Source: Sedimentitalea sp042687825 (lineage in GTDB: Bacteria; Pseudomonadota; Alphaproteobacteria; Rhodobacterales; Rhodobacteraceae). From it: a stretch of DNA of 64,000 bases. Numbering within the stretch: the stretch's first letter is position 1; the number at the start of each line of letters is the position of its first letter. The translations under genes were made by a program, and so were the position numbers. Location: contig NZ_JBHUQE010000003.1 in NCBI RefSeq assembly GCF_042687825.1, positions 231,971 to 295,970 of the forward strand, in the 5' to 3' direction. Below, piece after piece: positions 24,368-32,410 of this stretch. The notes beneath the pieces are model-generated. The model saw only the letters and a program-made list of their open reading frames with translations, was not told where the DNA came from and searched no databases.

Positions 24368-25804
24368 TCAGAATTTCGATCCGACGCCCAGCGACAAGGA
24401 CAGATCGCGCGACGAGAAACGGCTGAAATTCGAGTTTTTCCGCCCGGTCCGCAGGCGCAGCGTCGGTACGAAACCGGCATAGTCATAGCGGTCGAAAATC
24501 AGCGTCAGATCGCCATACAGGGATGTGTCGGTGCGCCGGGTCGGCGGAATGAACAGGCTGGCGATATAACGGTCATAGCGCGTATAGCCCATGACCAGCC
24601 CCATCGACAGCCGCGCCGGGCCGACCGCCCGGGCCAGCGTGTAGGTGGCGCGCATCGAGGCCGAACTGTAGGTGCCGTTGACACTGTTTGCATCGGCATC
24701 GCGCAGCGCCAGTTCCAGCCCCAGCACGTTGCCGTTGCCCAGGGTTCGGAAATAGTCGACCCCCAACCCCAGAATCCGGGCGTCGTTGGCGTCAGACTGC
24801 GCCTTGTATCGCTGTTCGGCATCGGCCCGCAGCGCCAGCCGGGCGCCATCGTTCAGCCGCCAATGACGCCGCCCCGCGAGTCGCGCAAAACGATAGCTGC
24901 GCTCGCCGCCATACCAGCTTTCGCCCAGGGACAGCGACACTGACGCGCCGCCGGACTGTTCGGCAGGCCCCACGGCAAAGGCATGGGTCAGCGTCACCGC
25001 GCCATAGGTCGAGGCGAAATCCGAGCCGGTGGCCTGAGGTGCCCGGCTTTTGGCATCCGAGGACAGGGCCACGCGCTCGACATAGAACCGGGCGCCCAGC
25101 GACGTGGTGCTGTTCTGGGTCCTGTGCAGCCGGTAGGACGGCGCCAGATCCAGCGTCCCGATCAGGCCCGACAGGGCCAGGGCGCCGCCGCTGATCGTGC
25201 CGCCGTCGGGCACGCCGTCGATGATGTTCAACGACGTGTCCGAACCGTTGTTGACATTGTTGGAGGGGCGCAGATCGGCTCTAAGACGCAGCGACCAGGG
25301 GTTGACCCGACGCAACAGCCGATAGTCGCGCGCCACCAGCTTTTCGTCGGCCTCGGTCGGGGCATGGATGGCGGTGCGGCGCAGCCACAGCTGCGCCAGG
25401 CTATACCGGTGGGCCTGAAAGGCCATGCGCGAGGCCAACTGCGCGGCCTCGAACCGGGCCGGACCCGGATCGGCATAGCGATAGGACAGGGCGGCCGCGC
25501 GCCGCGCCAGATCAAAATCGTTCAGCCGGGCATGCCCCCTGGCGATGATGAAATAGGCCAACGCATCCTTTGGATCGGCCTGCAGCAGGCCCTTGGCCAG
25601 ACGAATGGCCAGCCGCGGCTCGTCGTCTTCAAGGGCCCGGATGGCCAGGCCACGGGCCTGTTCAAGGGTCAGTTCGACCCGGTCATGCGCTTGCGCGGCG
25701 ACAGGCGGCGCGGCGGCAATAGCCAGCAGGGCCGCCAGCCATATCGTGATCGCAAGGGATCCGAACCAGGTTCGGGCGTCGGCCCCTGCACGGCAGATCG
25801 GCAT
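24368..25804 (-). CDS. Surface lipoprotein assembly modifier (Slam, DUF560)
   Basis: A 478-residue outer-membrane protein. A signal peptide (about residues 1-38, ending VAAQA) is followed by helical repeats like TPRs (ARGLAIRALEDDEPRLAIRL, KDALAYFIIARGHARLNDFD). From about residue 175 a long series of amphipathic strands ends in a C-terminal Phe (LSLSLGVGSKF), typical of outer-membrane barrels. This periplasmic TPR plus DUF560 barrel is the Slam architecture, which moves certain lipoproteins to the cell surface. The gene directly upstream, 11 bases away, encodes a matching TbpB-like lipoprotein, the normal Slam substrate arrangement. Confidence 0.85.
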   Translation of the reverse strand: MPICRAGADARTWFGSLAITIWLAALLAIAAAPPVAAQAHDRVELTLEQARGLAIRALEDDEPRLAIRLAKGLLQADPKDALAYFIIARGHARLNDFDLARRAAALSYRYADPGPARFEAAQLASRMAFQAHRYSLAQLWLRRTAIHAPTEADEKLVARDYRLLRRVNPWSLRLRADLRPSNNVNNGSDTSLNIIDGVPDGGTISGGALALSGLIGTLDLAPSYRLHRTQNSTTSLGARFYVERVALSSDAKSRAPQATGSDFASTYGAVTLTHAFAVGPAEQSGGASVSLSLGESWYGGERSYRFARLAGRRHWRLNDGARLALRADAEQRYKAQSDANDARILGLGVDYFRTLGNGNVLGLELALRDADANSVNGTYSSASMRATYTLARAVGPARLSMGLVMGYTRYDRYIASLFIPPTRRTDTSLYGDLTLIFDRYDYAGFVPTLRLRTGRKNSNFSRFSSRDLSLSLGVGSKF

Positions 25805-25815
25805 TGAGCAAGCCT

Positions 25816-26703
25816 TTAGTTGCTGCGTTCAAGGACGAACAGCCCGTATTCTTCTTCATTATCCAGCCCGTCGACGTGATCCTTGGCAAACAGCCCGCCG
25901 GCCACGGCATTGGACTGCGTTCCGCCAAAGGTGCCGCCATATTCGCCCTTGTTCTGCTTGGCGACGGTCACGCTGCCGGAAAAGGTGCCATCCTCGCCGA
26001 TGTCCGTTGGCGCGATTTCCAGTTCTTCCAAGTCGAGATCCCGATCCACGTATTTGCGGTTGTAGATCAGACCCTTGACCCGGTTGTTGGAAAAGTCCGC
26101 ATCAATGCGGGCGTCGCCATGGACCCGTGCGGCCTGACCCGGGGTGATCGCCGGATCGGTGCCCGGGGGCACCGGCAGCAGAACCGATCCGTTGTCCGGA
26201 TAATTCATCAACCCGATATACTCGCCGTCATACCGGATATCGGCATTCTGTGTGTTGGCCGCAGGACGGTCGAACCCGCCAGAGCGGGAATAGGTGGCGC
26301 CGCCGTTGTAATAGCCGTCCAGCCCGCCGGTCACCACCAGCACGCCCTGGGTGCCGCCGATATCGCGGGCATAGGCGGTGGAATGGGTGCTCAGCGCATC
26401 CGGCTGGCGGGTAAAGGCCTGATACTGGCCGCCGGGCGTGTCCAGGCTGTCCGTGCGGGTATAGGCGACCGGCAGGGGGGTGCCGTTGAACGCCACACCG
26501 GTTACCACCAGCGTCGAATTGTTGGGATCGTTGGGGTCGGGAACGTAGGTGGCCGCGTCCAGATCGCTGGAAACGGCCGCCGGAATGTTCGATCCGCCGC
26601 CGGGTGTGGAATCCGGGTCTTCGGTATCCAGAAACGGGTTGGGTCCGCTGCCGCAAGCCGACAGGACGGATGCCGCCGCAATGCCTATCCAGATCCTCTG
26701 CAT
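25816..26703 (-). CDS. TbpB-like surface lipoprotein, probable Slam substrate
   Basis: A 295-residue lipoprotein. The signal peptide ends in the lipobox VLSAC with Cys17 as acyl site, followed by a Gly/Pro/Ser-rich tether (residues 18-45). The C-terminal part (about 190-295) is an eight-strand-like barrel closing with GEYGGTFGGTQSNAVAGGLF. This matches the GxFxGxxAxExGGxF pattern of transferrin-binding-protein B-like barrels. Such proteins are exported by Slam; it sits first in a two-gene operon with slam. Its ligand (haem, iron protein, other) cannot be told, and no TonB receptor is adjacent. The ATG at 26703 gives a proper lipoprotein signal. Confidence 0.8.
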   Translation of the reverse strand: MQRIWIGIAAASVLSACGSGPNPFLDTEDPDSTPGGGSNIPAAVSSDLDAATYVPDPNDPNNSTLVVTGVAFNGTPLPVAYTRTDSLDTPGGQYQAFTRQPDALSTHSTAYARDIGGTQGVLVVTGGLDGYYNGGATYSRSGGFDRPAANTQNADIRYDGEYIGLMNYPDNGSVLLPVPPGTDPAITPGQAARVHGDARIDADFSNNRVKGLIYNRKYVDRDLDLEELEIAPTDIGEDGTFSGSVTVAKQNKGEYGGTFGGTQSNAVAGGLFAKDHVDGLDNEEEYGLFVLERSN

Positions 26704-26887
26704 GTTCCTTGCCCCTCGCGCCGATTTTTTTCCGCCAGCGTCCCCGGTTCGGTAAAGAAAGTCAACGCAAATACACGCAAAACGAGAATTCAGTAGCCGG
26801 GCGCGGCCACGATATGGCAGTTTCCGTGGGCTGCAACCCAAGATATAGTAAGTGGCACAACAGATTCTGCCGGGGAAAGGAACGCCT

Positions 26888-27790
26888 ATGCCGCTGTCGT
26901 CTGAACAACAGGCCGAAATCGAGGAACTGCGCGCCGACCCGCAGCCGACTCTGCGCGTGGTTGCGCCGGGGATGGAGCAGCACCTGTATCAGGCGCGGCC
27001 GGTGCTGGACCACGGATTCGTGCGTGTGATCGACTATATGGGCGACGATGCGGCGATCTGCCAGGCGGCACGGGTCAGCTATGGCAAGGGCACCAAGAGC
27101 GTGCAGAATGACGAGGGCCTGATCCGGTACCTGATGCGGCACTGGCATTCGACCCCGTTTGAAATGTGCGAGATCAAGCTGCATGTAAAGCTGCCGGTTT
27201 TCGTGGCGCGGCAGTGGATTCGCCACCGCACCGCCAATGTCAACGAATACTCGGCCCGCTATTCGATTCTGGACCGCGAGTTCTATATTCCAGCGCCGGA
27301 AAACATCAACGCGCAGTCCGTGGTAAACAATCAGGGCCGGGGCGACGTGTTGCAGGGCGCGGATGCCGATCGGGTTCTGCAGATCCTCAAGGCGGACTCG
27401 GCGCGCTGTTACGACAATTACGAGACGATGATCGATGAGGATGGTGTCGGTCTCGCCCGTGAACTGGCGCGGATGAACCTGCCGGCCAATATCTACACGC
27501 AATGGTACTGGAAAGTGGACCTGCACAATCTGTTCCACTTTCTGCGGCTGCGCGCGGACGCCCATGCGCAATACGAGATCCGCGTCTATGCAGAGGCGAT
27601 CTGCGAGATGGTGGCCGATTGGGTGCCGGCGGCCTATCGCGCATTCGAGGATTACCGCATGGGCGCCGTGTCGATGTCGGCCCAGATGGTCGAATGTCTG
27701 CGCCGGATGCTGGCGGGCGAGACTGTGACTCAGGAAAACTCTGGTATGTCGGCTCGGGAATGGCGGGAATTCGAAGCTGTGATCCGCTAG
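26888..27790 (+). CDS. thyX: Flavin-dependent thymidylate synthase
   Basis: A 300-residue ThyX enzyme that makes dTMP from dUMP with methylene-tetrahydrofolate, FAD and NADPH. The diagnostic RHR-X7-S motif is RHRTANVNEYS at residues 112-122, and HWHSTPFEMCEIKL lies upstream of it. GGAAAGGAA precedes the ATG at 26888. The gene is divergent from the surface lipoprotein operon. No thyA is in the window. Confidence 0.96.
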   Translation: MPLSSEQQAEIEELRADPQPTLRVVAPGMEQHLYQARPVLDHGFVRVIDYMGDDAAICQAARVSYGKGTKSVQNDEGLIRYLMRHWHSTPFEMCEIKLHVKLPVFVARQWIRHRTANVNEYSARYSILDREFYIPAPENINAQSVVNNQGRGDVLQGADADRVLQILKADSARCYDNYETMIDEDGVGLARELARMNLPANIYTQWYWKVDLHNLFHFLRLRADAHAQYEIRVYAEAICEMVADWVPAAYRAFEDYRMGAVSMSAQMVECLRRMLAGETVTQENSGMSAREWREFEAVIR

Positions 27791-28481
27791 GCCGTGCACC
27801 CGCGCCGCCGGATCGGCCACTGGCCCGGCTCTGTGCGAGCGGCTGCTTTTCCCGGTGGAACCGGAGTTCTCTCGGGGGTTGTGCGGATGGGTTCTCAAAG
27901 CAATTATTAAGTGAAACCAAGCTGATAAAGCACAATTTAATGAGGGATAAGGTCAGTTTTCGACCTTTCTGGTCTGGACACGACTCGAGATAGGCGAAAG
28001 AATTCACGCATTGGTGACTATGCCTGTCGTGAGTGGTGGGCTGAATTTTTTAGCATGATATTTCGGCGGCCTGACGGGTGTTGCGTCAAGCGGTGCAGGG
28101 ACGGGAAATCGTTCGCGCTGCGACAACGGAACGAAACCGAGGGTCGCCGAATATTCCGCGCCGTCGCCCGGACATCCTAACCTGTACAGAGATTGACAAA
28201 AGCAGATCGACACCGATGTCGCTCTGGCGAGCGATGTTCCATGGCATCACGATGCTGCGTTCAACGGCGCGGCGATCCGTTCCGTTCCGGTATCACGCGG
28301 CCCGTGTCAGCCCACTCGTTTTCCCAGTCGCTGCAGCAACTGACACCCGCCGCCGCGCGGGCGCGGCAGGCATCCGAATGTCGGTCGGCCGATCTGGCCG
28401 ACGCCCTGTCTTTTTATCTGCGTCCCCTTGTGCAGACCCGGTTCAAGTCAGACACCGAACCGGGCGCGGCAGGGAATGTGG
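27791..28481. other. Intergenic region between thyX and csp, no gene supported
   Basis: About 690 bases without a credible gene. Bases 27890-28060 are clearly more A/T-rich than the surroundings. A hairpin with stem GTCGGCC/GGCCGAC at 28384-28402 is followed seven bases later by TTTTT. A small RNA or untranslated leader could hide here, but nothing in the sequence proves it. Confidence 0.4.
28437..28464 (-). terminator. Hairpin just after the csp stop, possible terminator
   Basis: CCCGGTTC and GAACCGGG form a perfect eight-pair stem with a 12-base loop, 18 bases beyond the csp stop codon. There is no T run on the minus strand, so the assignment is tentative. Confidence 0.4.
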
Positions 28482-28688
28482 TTACAACAGCTTGAGATTT
28501 CCGGCCATTTCCCGGCCGTCCCGGCCCTCTTCCAGATCATAATTGACCTTTTGATTGTCCGCCAGGCCGGTGAGGCCCGACCGCTCTACGGCCGAAATAT
28601 GTACAAAGACGTCTTTGCCGCCGGTGTCAGGGGCGATGAATCCGTAGCCTTTTGTCGTGTTAAACCATTTCACGGTGCCAGTCGGCAT
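28482..28688 (-). CDS. Cold shock protein, CspA family
   Basis: A 68-residue single cold-shock domain that binds single-stranded RNA and DNA. RNP1 is KGYGFIAPD and RNP2 is VFVHISAVE, both intact; the start MPTGTVKWFNTTKGYG is typical. AAGGAGA lies before the ATG. The roughly 200 bases upstream may include a long leader as seen in cold-shock genes, but no defined element was found. Confidence 0.95.
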   Translation of the reverse strand: MPTGTVKWFNTTKGYGFIAPDTGGKDVFVHISAVERSGLTGLADNQKVNYDLEEGRDGREMAGNLKLL

Positions 28689-28905
28689 TTCCCGTGTCTC
28701 CTTCTACTTTTCTTTCCGCCCCGAAATCGCGAGGCCCGTGCCAGCACGATCTTCGATCCTGCGTCCGGGCCAATTGAGTGGAACGGTCACACAATGGAAG
28801 GTTGTACTGCGACCTAGGATCGCATGACGCGGTGAAAAATCAAGAAAAAGGGGCTGCATCGCCGGCAAATCACCGATAATTTCCCATCTGGAAACGGAGT
28901 TCTGC

Positions 28906-29223
28906 ATGATCATCTATGGTCTAAAAAACTGCGATACATGTCGCAAGGCCCTGAAAAAGCTTACAAATGCGAGTTTTGTCGATATCCGCGCACAGGGTGT
29001 GCCGCCGGATGTGATGCGCGCAGCGCACGAGCGGTTCGGCGACGCGCTGCTCAACCGGCGCTCGACCACCTGGCGCGGGTTGGATGCGGATCAGCGCGCC
29101 CGCGCGCCTCTGGAACTGATGCGCGATCACCCGACGCTGATGAAAAGACCTCTGATACAGGTTGAGGGGGAATTGTTTCTGGGCTTTGGCAAGGACGTGC
29201 AGGCGGCCCTTGGCGGGGCCTGA
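28906..29223 (+). CDS. ArsC/Spx family protein (YffB-like)
   Basis: A 105-residue thioredoxin-fold protein of the arsenate reductase/Spx group. The start MIIYGLKNCDTCRKALKKL carries Cys9 and Cys12 in a CxxC arrangement, followed by VDIRAQGVPPD and TLMKRPLIQVEG, which match the YffB subgroup. This subgroup is thought to act as a glutathione-dependent thiol reductase; arsenate activity is not implied. It is followed 39 bases later by a small membrane protein gene. Confidence 0.88.
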   Translation: MIIYGLKNCDTCRKALKKLTNASFVDIRAQGVPPDVMRAAHERFGDALLNRRSTTWRGLDADQRARAPLELMRDHPTLMKRPLIQVEGELFLGFGKDVQAALGGA

Positions 29224-29262
29224 TCCGGTGCCTATGTCCAAGCGGTCAACAGGAGAACGCAT

Positions 29263-29631
29263 ATGCGCAACGCCGCACTGGTATTAGGAGTGATTGCCGG
29301 GGTCGTCGGCATGGTGATCGGGTTTTTCAGCTATGGCTATACGGCGGCAATCGAGCAGTGGGGCGAGATTGACGGACTGGCCGTGCAGGTCGCCGATGTC
29401 GATCTGATCCGGGCGACGTCGGTGATCGCGCCGATGCTGGCCATCGCCGGCGGTGCGATGGCGCGGGCACGGGCCCTTTGGGGCGGCATTCTGCTGCTCC
29501 TGTCCGCGGCGGGGATGTATCACGCCTTTGGCTTCAACGTCTTCACCATGTTCCCGATCGCCTTTGCCGGGGTGGCCGGTCTGCTGGCCGTGGCGGCGGG
29601 CAAACCGGACGAGGAAAAGGCGCATTTCTGA
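29263..29631 (+). CDS. Small integral membrane protein
   Basis: A 122-residue protein with four hydrophobic segments (about residues 5-27, 48-66, 70-86 and 90-113), an N-in start MRNAALVLGVIAG and a short charged tail DEEKAHF. The pattern resembles small DUF4064-like membrane proteins, but I cannot assign a family. CAGGAGAACGCAT precedes the ATG at 29263. It is probably co-transcribed with the ArsC/Spx-like gene. Confidence 0.7.
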   Translation: MRNAALVLGVIAGVVGMVIGFFSYGYTAAIEQWGEIDGLAVQVADVDLIRATSVIAPMLAIAGGAMARARALWGGILLLLSAAGMYHAFGFNVFTMFPIAFAGVAGLLAVAAGKPDEEKAHF

Positions 29632-29663
29632 CCCGATGGCGGCTGTGCCCCCGGGCGCAGCGG

Positions 29664-30212
29664 TCAGGACAGGCGGCCCAGGTACCGGTCCAGCGACAGC
29701 GGCCCGGCGCCCTTGATGACGATGATCAGCAGGACCGTGACCCACAGCAGGCGCTGGTCCAGGATCACGCTGTCGGGCACGCCATCAAACCACGCGCCCA
29801 GGGTCTTGGCATCGGTGGCGCCATGCCCGACGATGTCGGTGGCGGACTGAACAATGACGAAACCGATCATGCCCAGCGCGGCCAGGCGGCTGAACAGGCC
29901 CAGCACGATCAGCGCTGGCAGGATGAATTCGGCATAGGTTCCGGCCATGGCGACCAGCCAGTGGAACACGCCCAGCTGCGAGCTGTCATAGCCCACGGCC
30001 TCCATGGCACGGGGAAAAATCTGGACATAGGCGCCGTCCGAGGGCGAGAACAGCCCGAATATTCCGCCGCCCAGTTTCGTCGCCGCCGATTTCCAGAAAT
30101 AGATCAGCATGACCGTGGCAAAGGTGAACCGCGCCAGCGTCGGCAGGACAATCCCGGACACCCGCTCGAGGCGGTCAAAAAGGGCATTGTGCAGGGAAAT
30201 CAGGGTGTTCAT
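29664..30212 (-). CDS. DoxX family membrane protein of the bufferin operon
   Basis: A 182-residue membrane protein of the DoxX family with about four transmembrane helices (for example LPTLARFTFATVMLIYFW and LVAMAGTYAEFILPALIVLGL). It is the last gene of the DUF2282-DUF692-DUF2063 operon and starts three bases after the stop of the DUF2063 gene. DoxX genes often close such operons (called bufD or gigD in some hosts). Its role may be membrane electron transfer or export of the mature peptide, which is inference. Confidence 0.87.
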   Translation of the reverse strand: MNTLISLHNALFDRLERVSGIVLPTLARFTFATVMLIYFWKSAATKLGGGIFGLFSPSDGAYVQIFPRAMEAVGYDSSQLGVFHWLVAMAGTYAEFILPALIVLGLFSRLAALGMIGFVIVQSATDIVGHGATDAKTLGAWFDGVPDSVILDQRLLWVTVLLIIVIKGAGPLSLDRYLGRLS

Positions 30213-30215
30213 GGG

Positions 30216-30971
30216 TCAGTCTTTCGTCTGGAGTGAGGTCAGTGCCTGTCCGGCCAGCAGCAGCGACAGCGTTGCGGTCAGGTCGAAATCGGCGGCTTTG
30301 GCCTGGGCGTCGTCCAACGCCGCCGTCAGGGTCGATCCGGCGCCGAGCGCCGCGATCAGGGCTGCCCCCCCCGGCGGCAGCAGATGCGGTTCCGGGTCGA
30401 ATTCGGGACGGGTGATCACCACATCCTGCGCCACATGCGCCGGTTTCGGCGCATCCGGCTGGGTGTTGAACCGCCAGATGTCAAAGAGCGGCCAGTCCGA
30501 GCGCAGCACCTGCAGCGCCGGGGCCAGCGTCACGGTGCTGCGCATCAAGACGTCCGGCGCGGTGCTTGCCAGGCAGTCGGGCGCGATGGCGCGACTGTCA
30601 GCGGCGTGATAGGAGCGGCGCAGGGCCAGTTCCAGCCGCGCGACATCGGGTAGATAACCCAGATGCGCCAGTTGCGGCAATCCGGCCAGATAGTCGGGCA
30701 GGGCCTGCCCGTAATGCATCAGCAACGGCGATCGCGGCGGATGCGCGCGCAGGAACTGACGCGCCAGCGTTGCCATGTTCTGCCGGCCCAACAGCTTGGT
30801 CAGGATCGGAAAGCCGGTCTGCAGCGCCTCGGTCAGAGAAACCGTGACGTTGTTGCGATAGACGTCGAACCGGGCCTGCGCGGCCTGTTTGCGGCCATCG
30901 ACCAGCCCCGCCGGGGCCGGACGTGCCGGGTCCATCAGGGCGGCGGCGAAAAGGTCCTGGGATACTTTCAT
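30216..30971 (-). CDS. bufC: DUF2063 protein, bufferin maturation partner BufC
   Basis: A 251-residue soluble protein of the HvfC/BufC family. The N-terminal half has the family pattern RFDVYRNNVTVSLTEALQTG, FLRAHPPRSPLLMHYG and PDVARLELALRRSYHA; the C-terminal half is more variable. BufC-type proteins bind the precursor peptide and present it to the DUF692 enzyme. The start overlaps the stop of the DUF692 gene by four bases (ATGA), consistent with a tight complex. Confidence 0.87.
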   Translation of the reverse strand: MKVSQDLFAAALMDPARPAPAGLVDGRKQAAQARFDVYRNNVTVSLTEALQTGFPILTKLLGRQNMATLARQFLRAHPPRSPLLMHYGQALPDYLAGLPQLAHLGYLPDVARLELALRRSYHAADSRAIAPDCLASTAPDVLMRSTVTLAPALQVLRSDWPLFDIWRFNTQPDAPKPAHVAQDVVITRPEFDPEPHLLPPGGAALIAALGAGSTLTAALDDAQAKAADFDLTATLSLLLAGQALTSLQTKD

Positions 30972-31825
30972 GCGGCCACGCGATCAAGGGCACGGGCCGC
31001 GCGGGCGGCTTCGTCACGCAGAACCGGCCAGTCGGGCACGTCATTGTCCCATTCCACCAGAACCGGCTTGGCGCCGCTGCGCGCCAGCGTGTAGTCCAAC
31101 AGTGCCCAGACCGGATCGGCCACGGGATGGCCATGACTGTCGATCAGCAGCGGCGCGCCGTGTTCGTCGCTGTCCTTGTCATGCCCGCCCACGTGGATCT
31201 CGCCGACATGCTGCAAGGCAAAGGCGTCAATATAGTCCTGCGGTTGTGTCGCAAGGTTGGTGGCCGAGACGAATACATTGTTCACGTCCAGCAACAGACC
31301 GCAGCCGGTGCGCCGGACCAGTTCGGCCAGAAAGTCGGTTTCCGCCCAGCTGCTGTCCTGAAACGCCAGATAGCTGGACGGGTTTTCCAGCAGCATGCGC
31401 CGGCCCAGGGTGGTCTGTACCTGATCGATATGCGCGGCCACGCGGGTCAGGGTGGCGTTGGTATAGGGCAGGGGCAACAGGTCGTTCAGAAACGCCGCGC
31501 CGTGGCTGGACCAGGCCAGATGTTCGGAAAAGCTGGCCGGGTTCAGCCAGCCAATCAGGTGTTCCAGCCGCGCCAGGTGATCGCCGTCCAGCGGGCCTTC
31601 GCCGCCGATGGACAGGCCGACGCCATGAACCGATATGGCGAATTCTTCGGCCAGGGCGCGCAGCTGGGCCAGCGGCCGGCCGCCATCGCCCATATAGTTC
31701 TCGGCATGGATTTCCAGCCAGGCCACCGGATCGGGGGCCGCGCGCAGCGCCGCGAAATGCTGGGGTTTGTAACCGACGCCGGGCAGGGCGGGCAGCGACC
31801 TGTAGCTGTGCGCGGAATCCTTCAT
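30968..31825 (-). CDS. bufB: DUF692 multinuclear non-haem iron oxidative enzyme, bufferin maturase BufB
   Basis: A 285-residue TIM-barrel enzyme of the DUF692 (MNIO, MbnB-like) family. Metal-ligand segments can be followed through the sequence: WLEIHAENYMGDGG, SVHGVGLSIGG, FSEHLAWS, LLENPSSYL, LLLDVNNVFVSATN, EIHVGGHD and VEWDNDVP. Such enzymes oxidise cysteines of RiPP precursors; bufferin members have been reported to form thiooxazole groups that bind copper. It lies 61 bases after the precursor gene with a hairpin between them, and overlaps bufC by four bases. Confidence 0.88.
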   Translation of the reverse strand: MKDSAHSYRSLPALPGVGYKPQHFAALRAAPDPVAWLEIHAENYMGDGGRPLAQLRALAEEFAISVHGVGLSIGGEGPLDGDHLARLEHLIGWLNPASFSEHLAWSSHGAAFLNDLLPLPYTNATLTRVAAHIDQVQTTLGRRMLLENPSSYLAFQDSSWAETDFLAELVRRTGCGLLLDVNNVFVSATNLATQPQDYIDAFALQHVGEIHVGGHDKDSDEHGAPLLIDSHGHPVADPVWALLDYTLARSGAKPVLVEWDNDVPDWPVLRDEAARAARALDRVAA

Positions 31826-31853
31826 GGCGGACCTGTCGGTTCAGAGCGGAGAC

Positions 31854-31875
31854 GGCGGGCCGGGATCGGCCCGCC
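31854..31875 (-). promoter_or_regulatory. Perfect hairpin between bufA and bufB
   Basis: GGCGGGCC and GGCCCGCC form a perfect eight-pair stem around GGGATC in the 61-base gap between bufA and bufB. It has no U tract. It may stabilise the bufA transcript or attenuate transcription so that precursor outweighs enzyme; this is inference. Confidence 0.5.
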
Positions 31876-31886
31876 AATGCGTTGGC

Positions 31887-32189
31887 TCAGGCCGGGATGT
31901 CGCGGTCCAGCGCGGTCAGCGAACCCTTGCGCGGTGTGCCGTCGGCGGTTGCCGGCAAATCCATGCTCTCGCAGGTTCCGGCTTCGACCAGCGACCAGGC
32001 GTTGCCTTGATAATCGACCGTCGATGTACCGGCGCAGGTCGTACCGGGACCGGCGGCACAGTCGTTCTGGCCGGCAAGGGAAACACCATAGCATTTCTCT
32101 TTGGACTGGGCGCTGACCGTCGTGGCGGTAGCGGCCAGAGCGGCAGCAACGGCGCTGGCGACGGCCAGGGACTTGGCGGTGTGGGACAT
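31887..32189 (-). CDS. bufA: Bufferin precursor peptide, DUF2282 family
   Basis: A 100-residue exported precursor. The signal peptide spans residues 1-27 (cleavage after TVSA). The core follows the DUF2282 pattern KEKCYGVSLAGQNDC, AAGPGTTCAGTS and VDYQGNAWSLVEAGTC, with four cysteines at 33, 44, 52 and 73. The family consists of periplasmic copper-binding RiPPs (bufferins) modified on cysteines by the DUF692/DUF2063 pair encoded directly downstream. CAGGAG lies seven bases before the ATG. The promoter must lie in 32190-32410; I could not identify a convincing ECF sigma-factor motif there. Confidence 0.87.
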   Translation of the reverse strand: MSHTAKSLAVASAVAAALAATATTVSAQSKEKCYGVSLAGQNDCAAGPGTTCAGTSTVDYQGNAWSLVEAGTCESMDLPATADGTPRKGSLTALDRDIPA

Positions 32190-32358
32190 CAGAAAACTCC
32201 TGTTGAACGATGGCTGGTTACGGTTCGCATTACCGAAAAGGTACGTGCTGCCGGGCGTGCGGTGAAGTCACGAGCCCGTGTTTCACGTCCCCGTCAGGCA
32301 GTGTTACGGCCGGACAGGCAATCAGGGTCCTAAATCACCCGCTTTTTGTCAAATGTTT

Positions 32359-32388
32359 CAATCCGGCCCCTGTGGCGGAGCCGGATTG
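32359..32388 (-). terminator. Inverted repeat after thrS, possible terminator
   Basis: CAATCCGGC and GCCGGATTG form a perfect nine-pair stem with a 12-base loop. It begins 23 bases after the thrS stop, between thrS and the bufA promoter region. No T run follows, so it may end transcription only weakly. Confidence 0.5.
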
Positions 32389-32410
32389 TTACATCCGCAA
32401 GGGACAAATG

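Noticed and set aside
28384..28402. Hairpin followed by TTTTT on the plus strand
   Set aside because: No plus-strand gene ends within about 580 bases upstream, so a terminator function cannot be tied to a transcript.
32190..32410. Possible ECF sigma-factor promoter before bufA (GTAACC at about 32217 on the minus strand)
   Set aside because: A matching -10 element at the expected spacing was not found.
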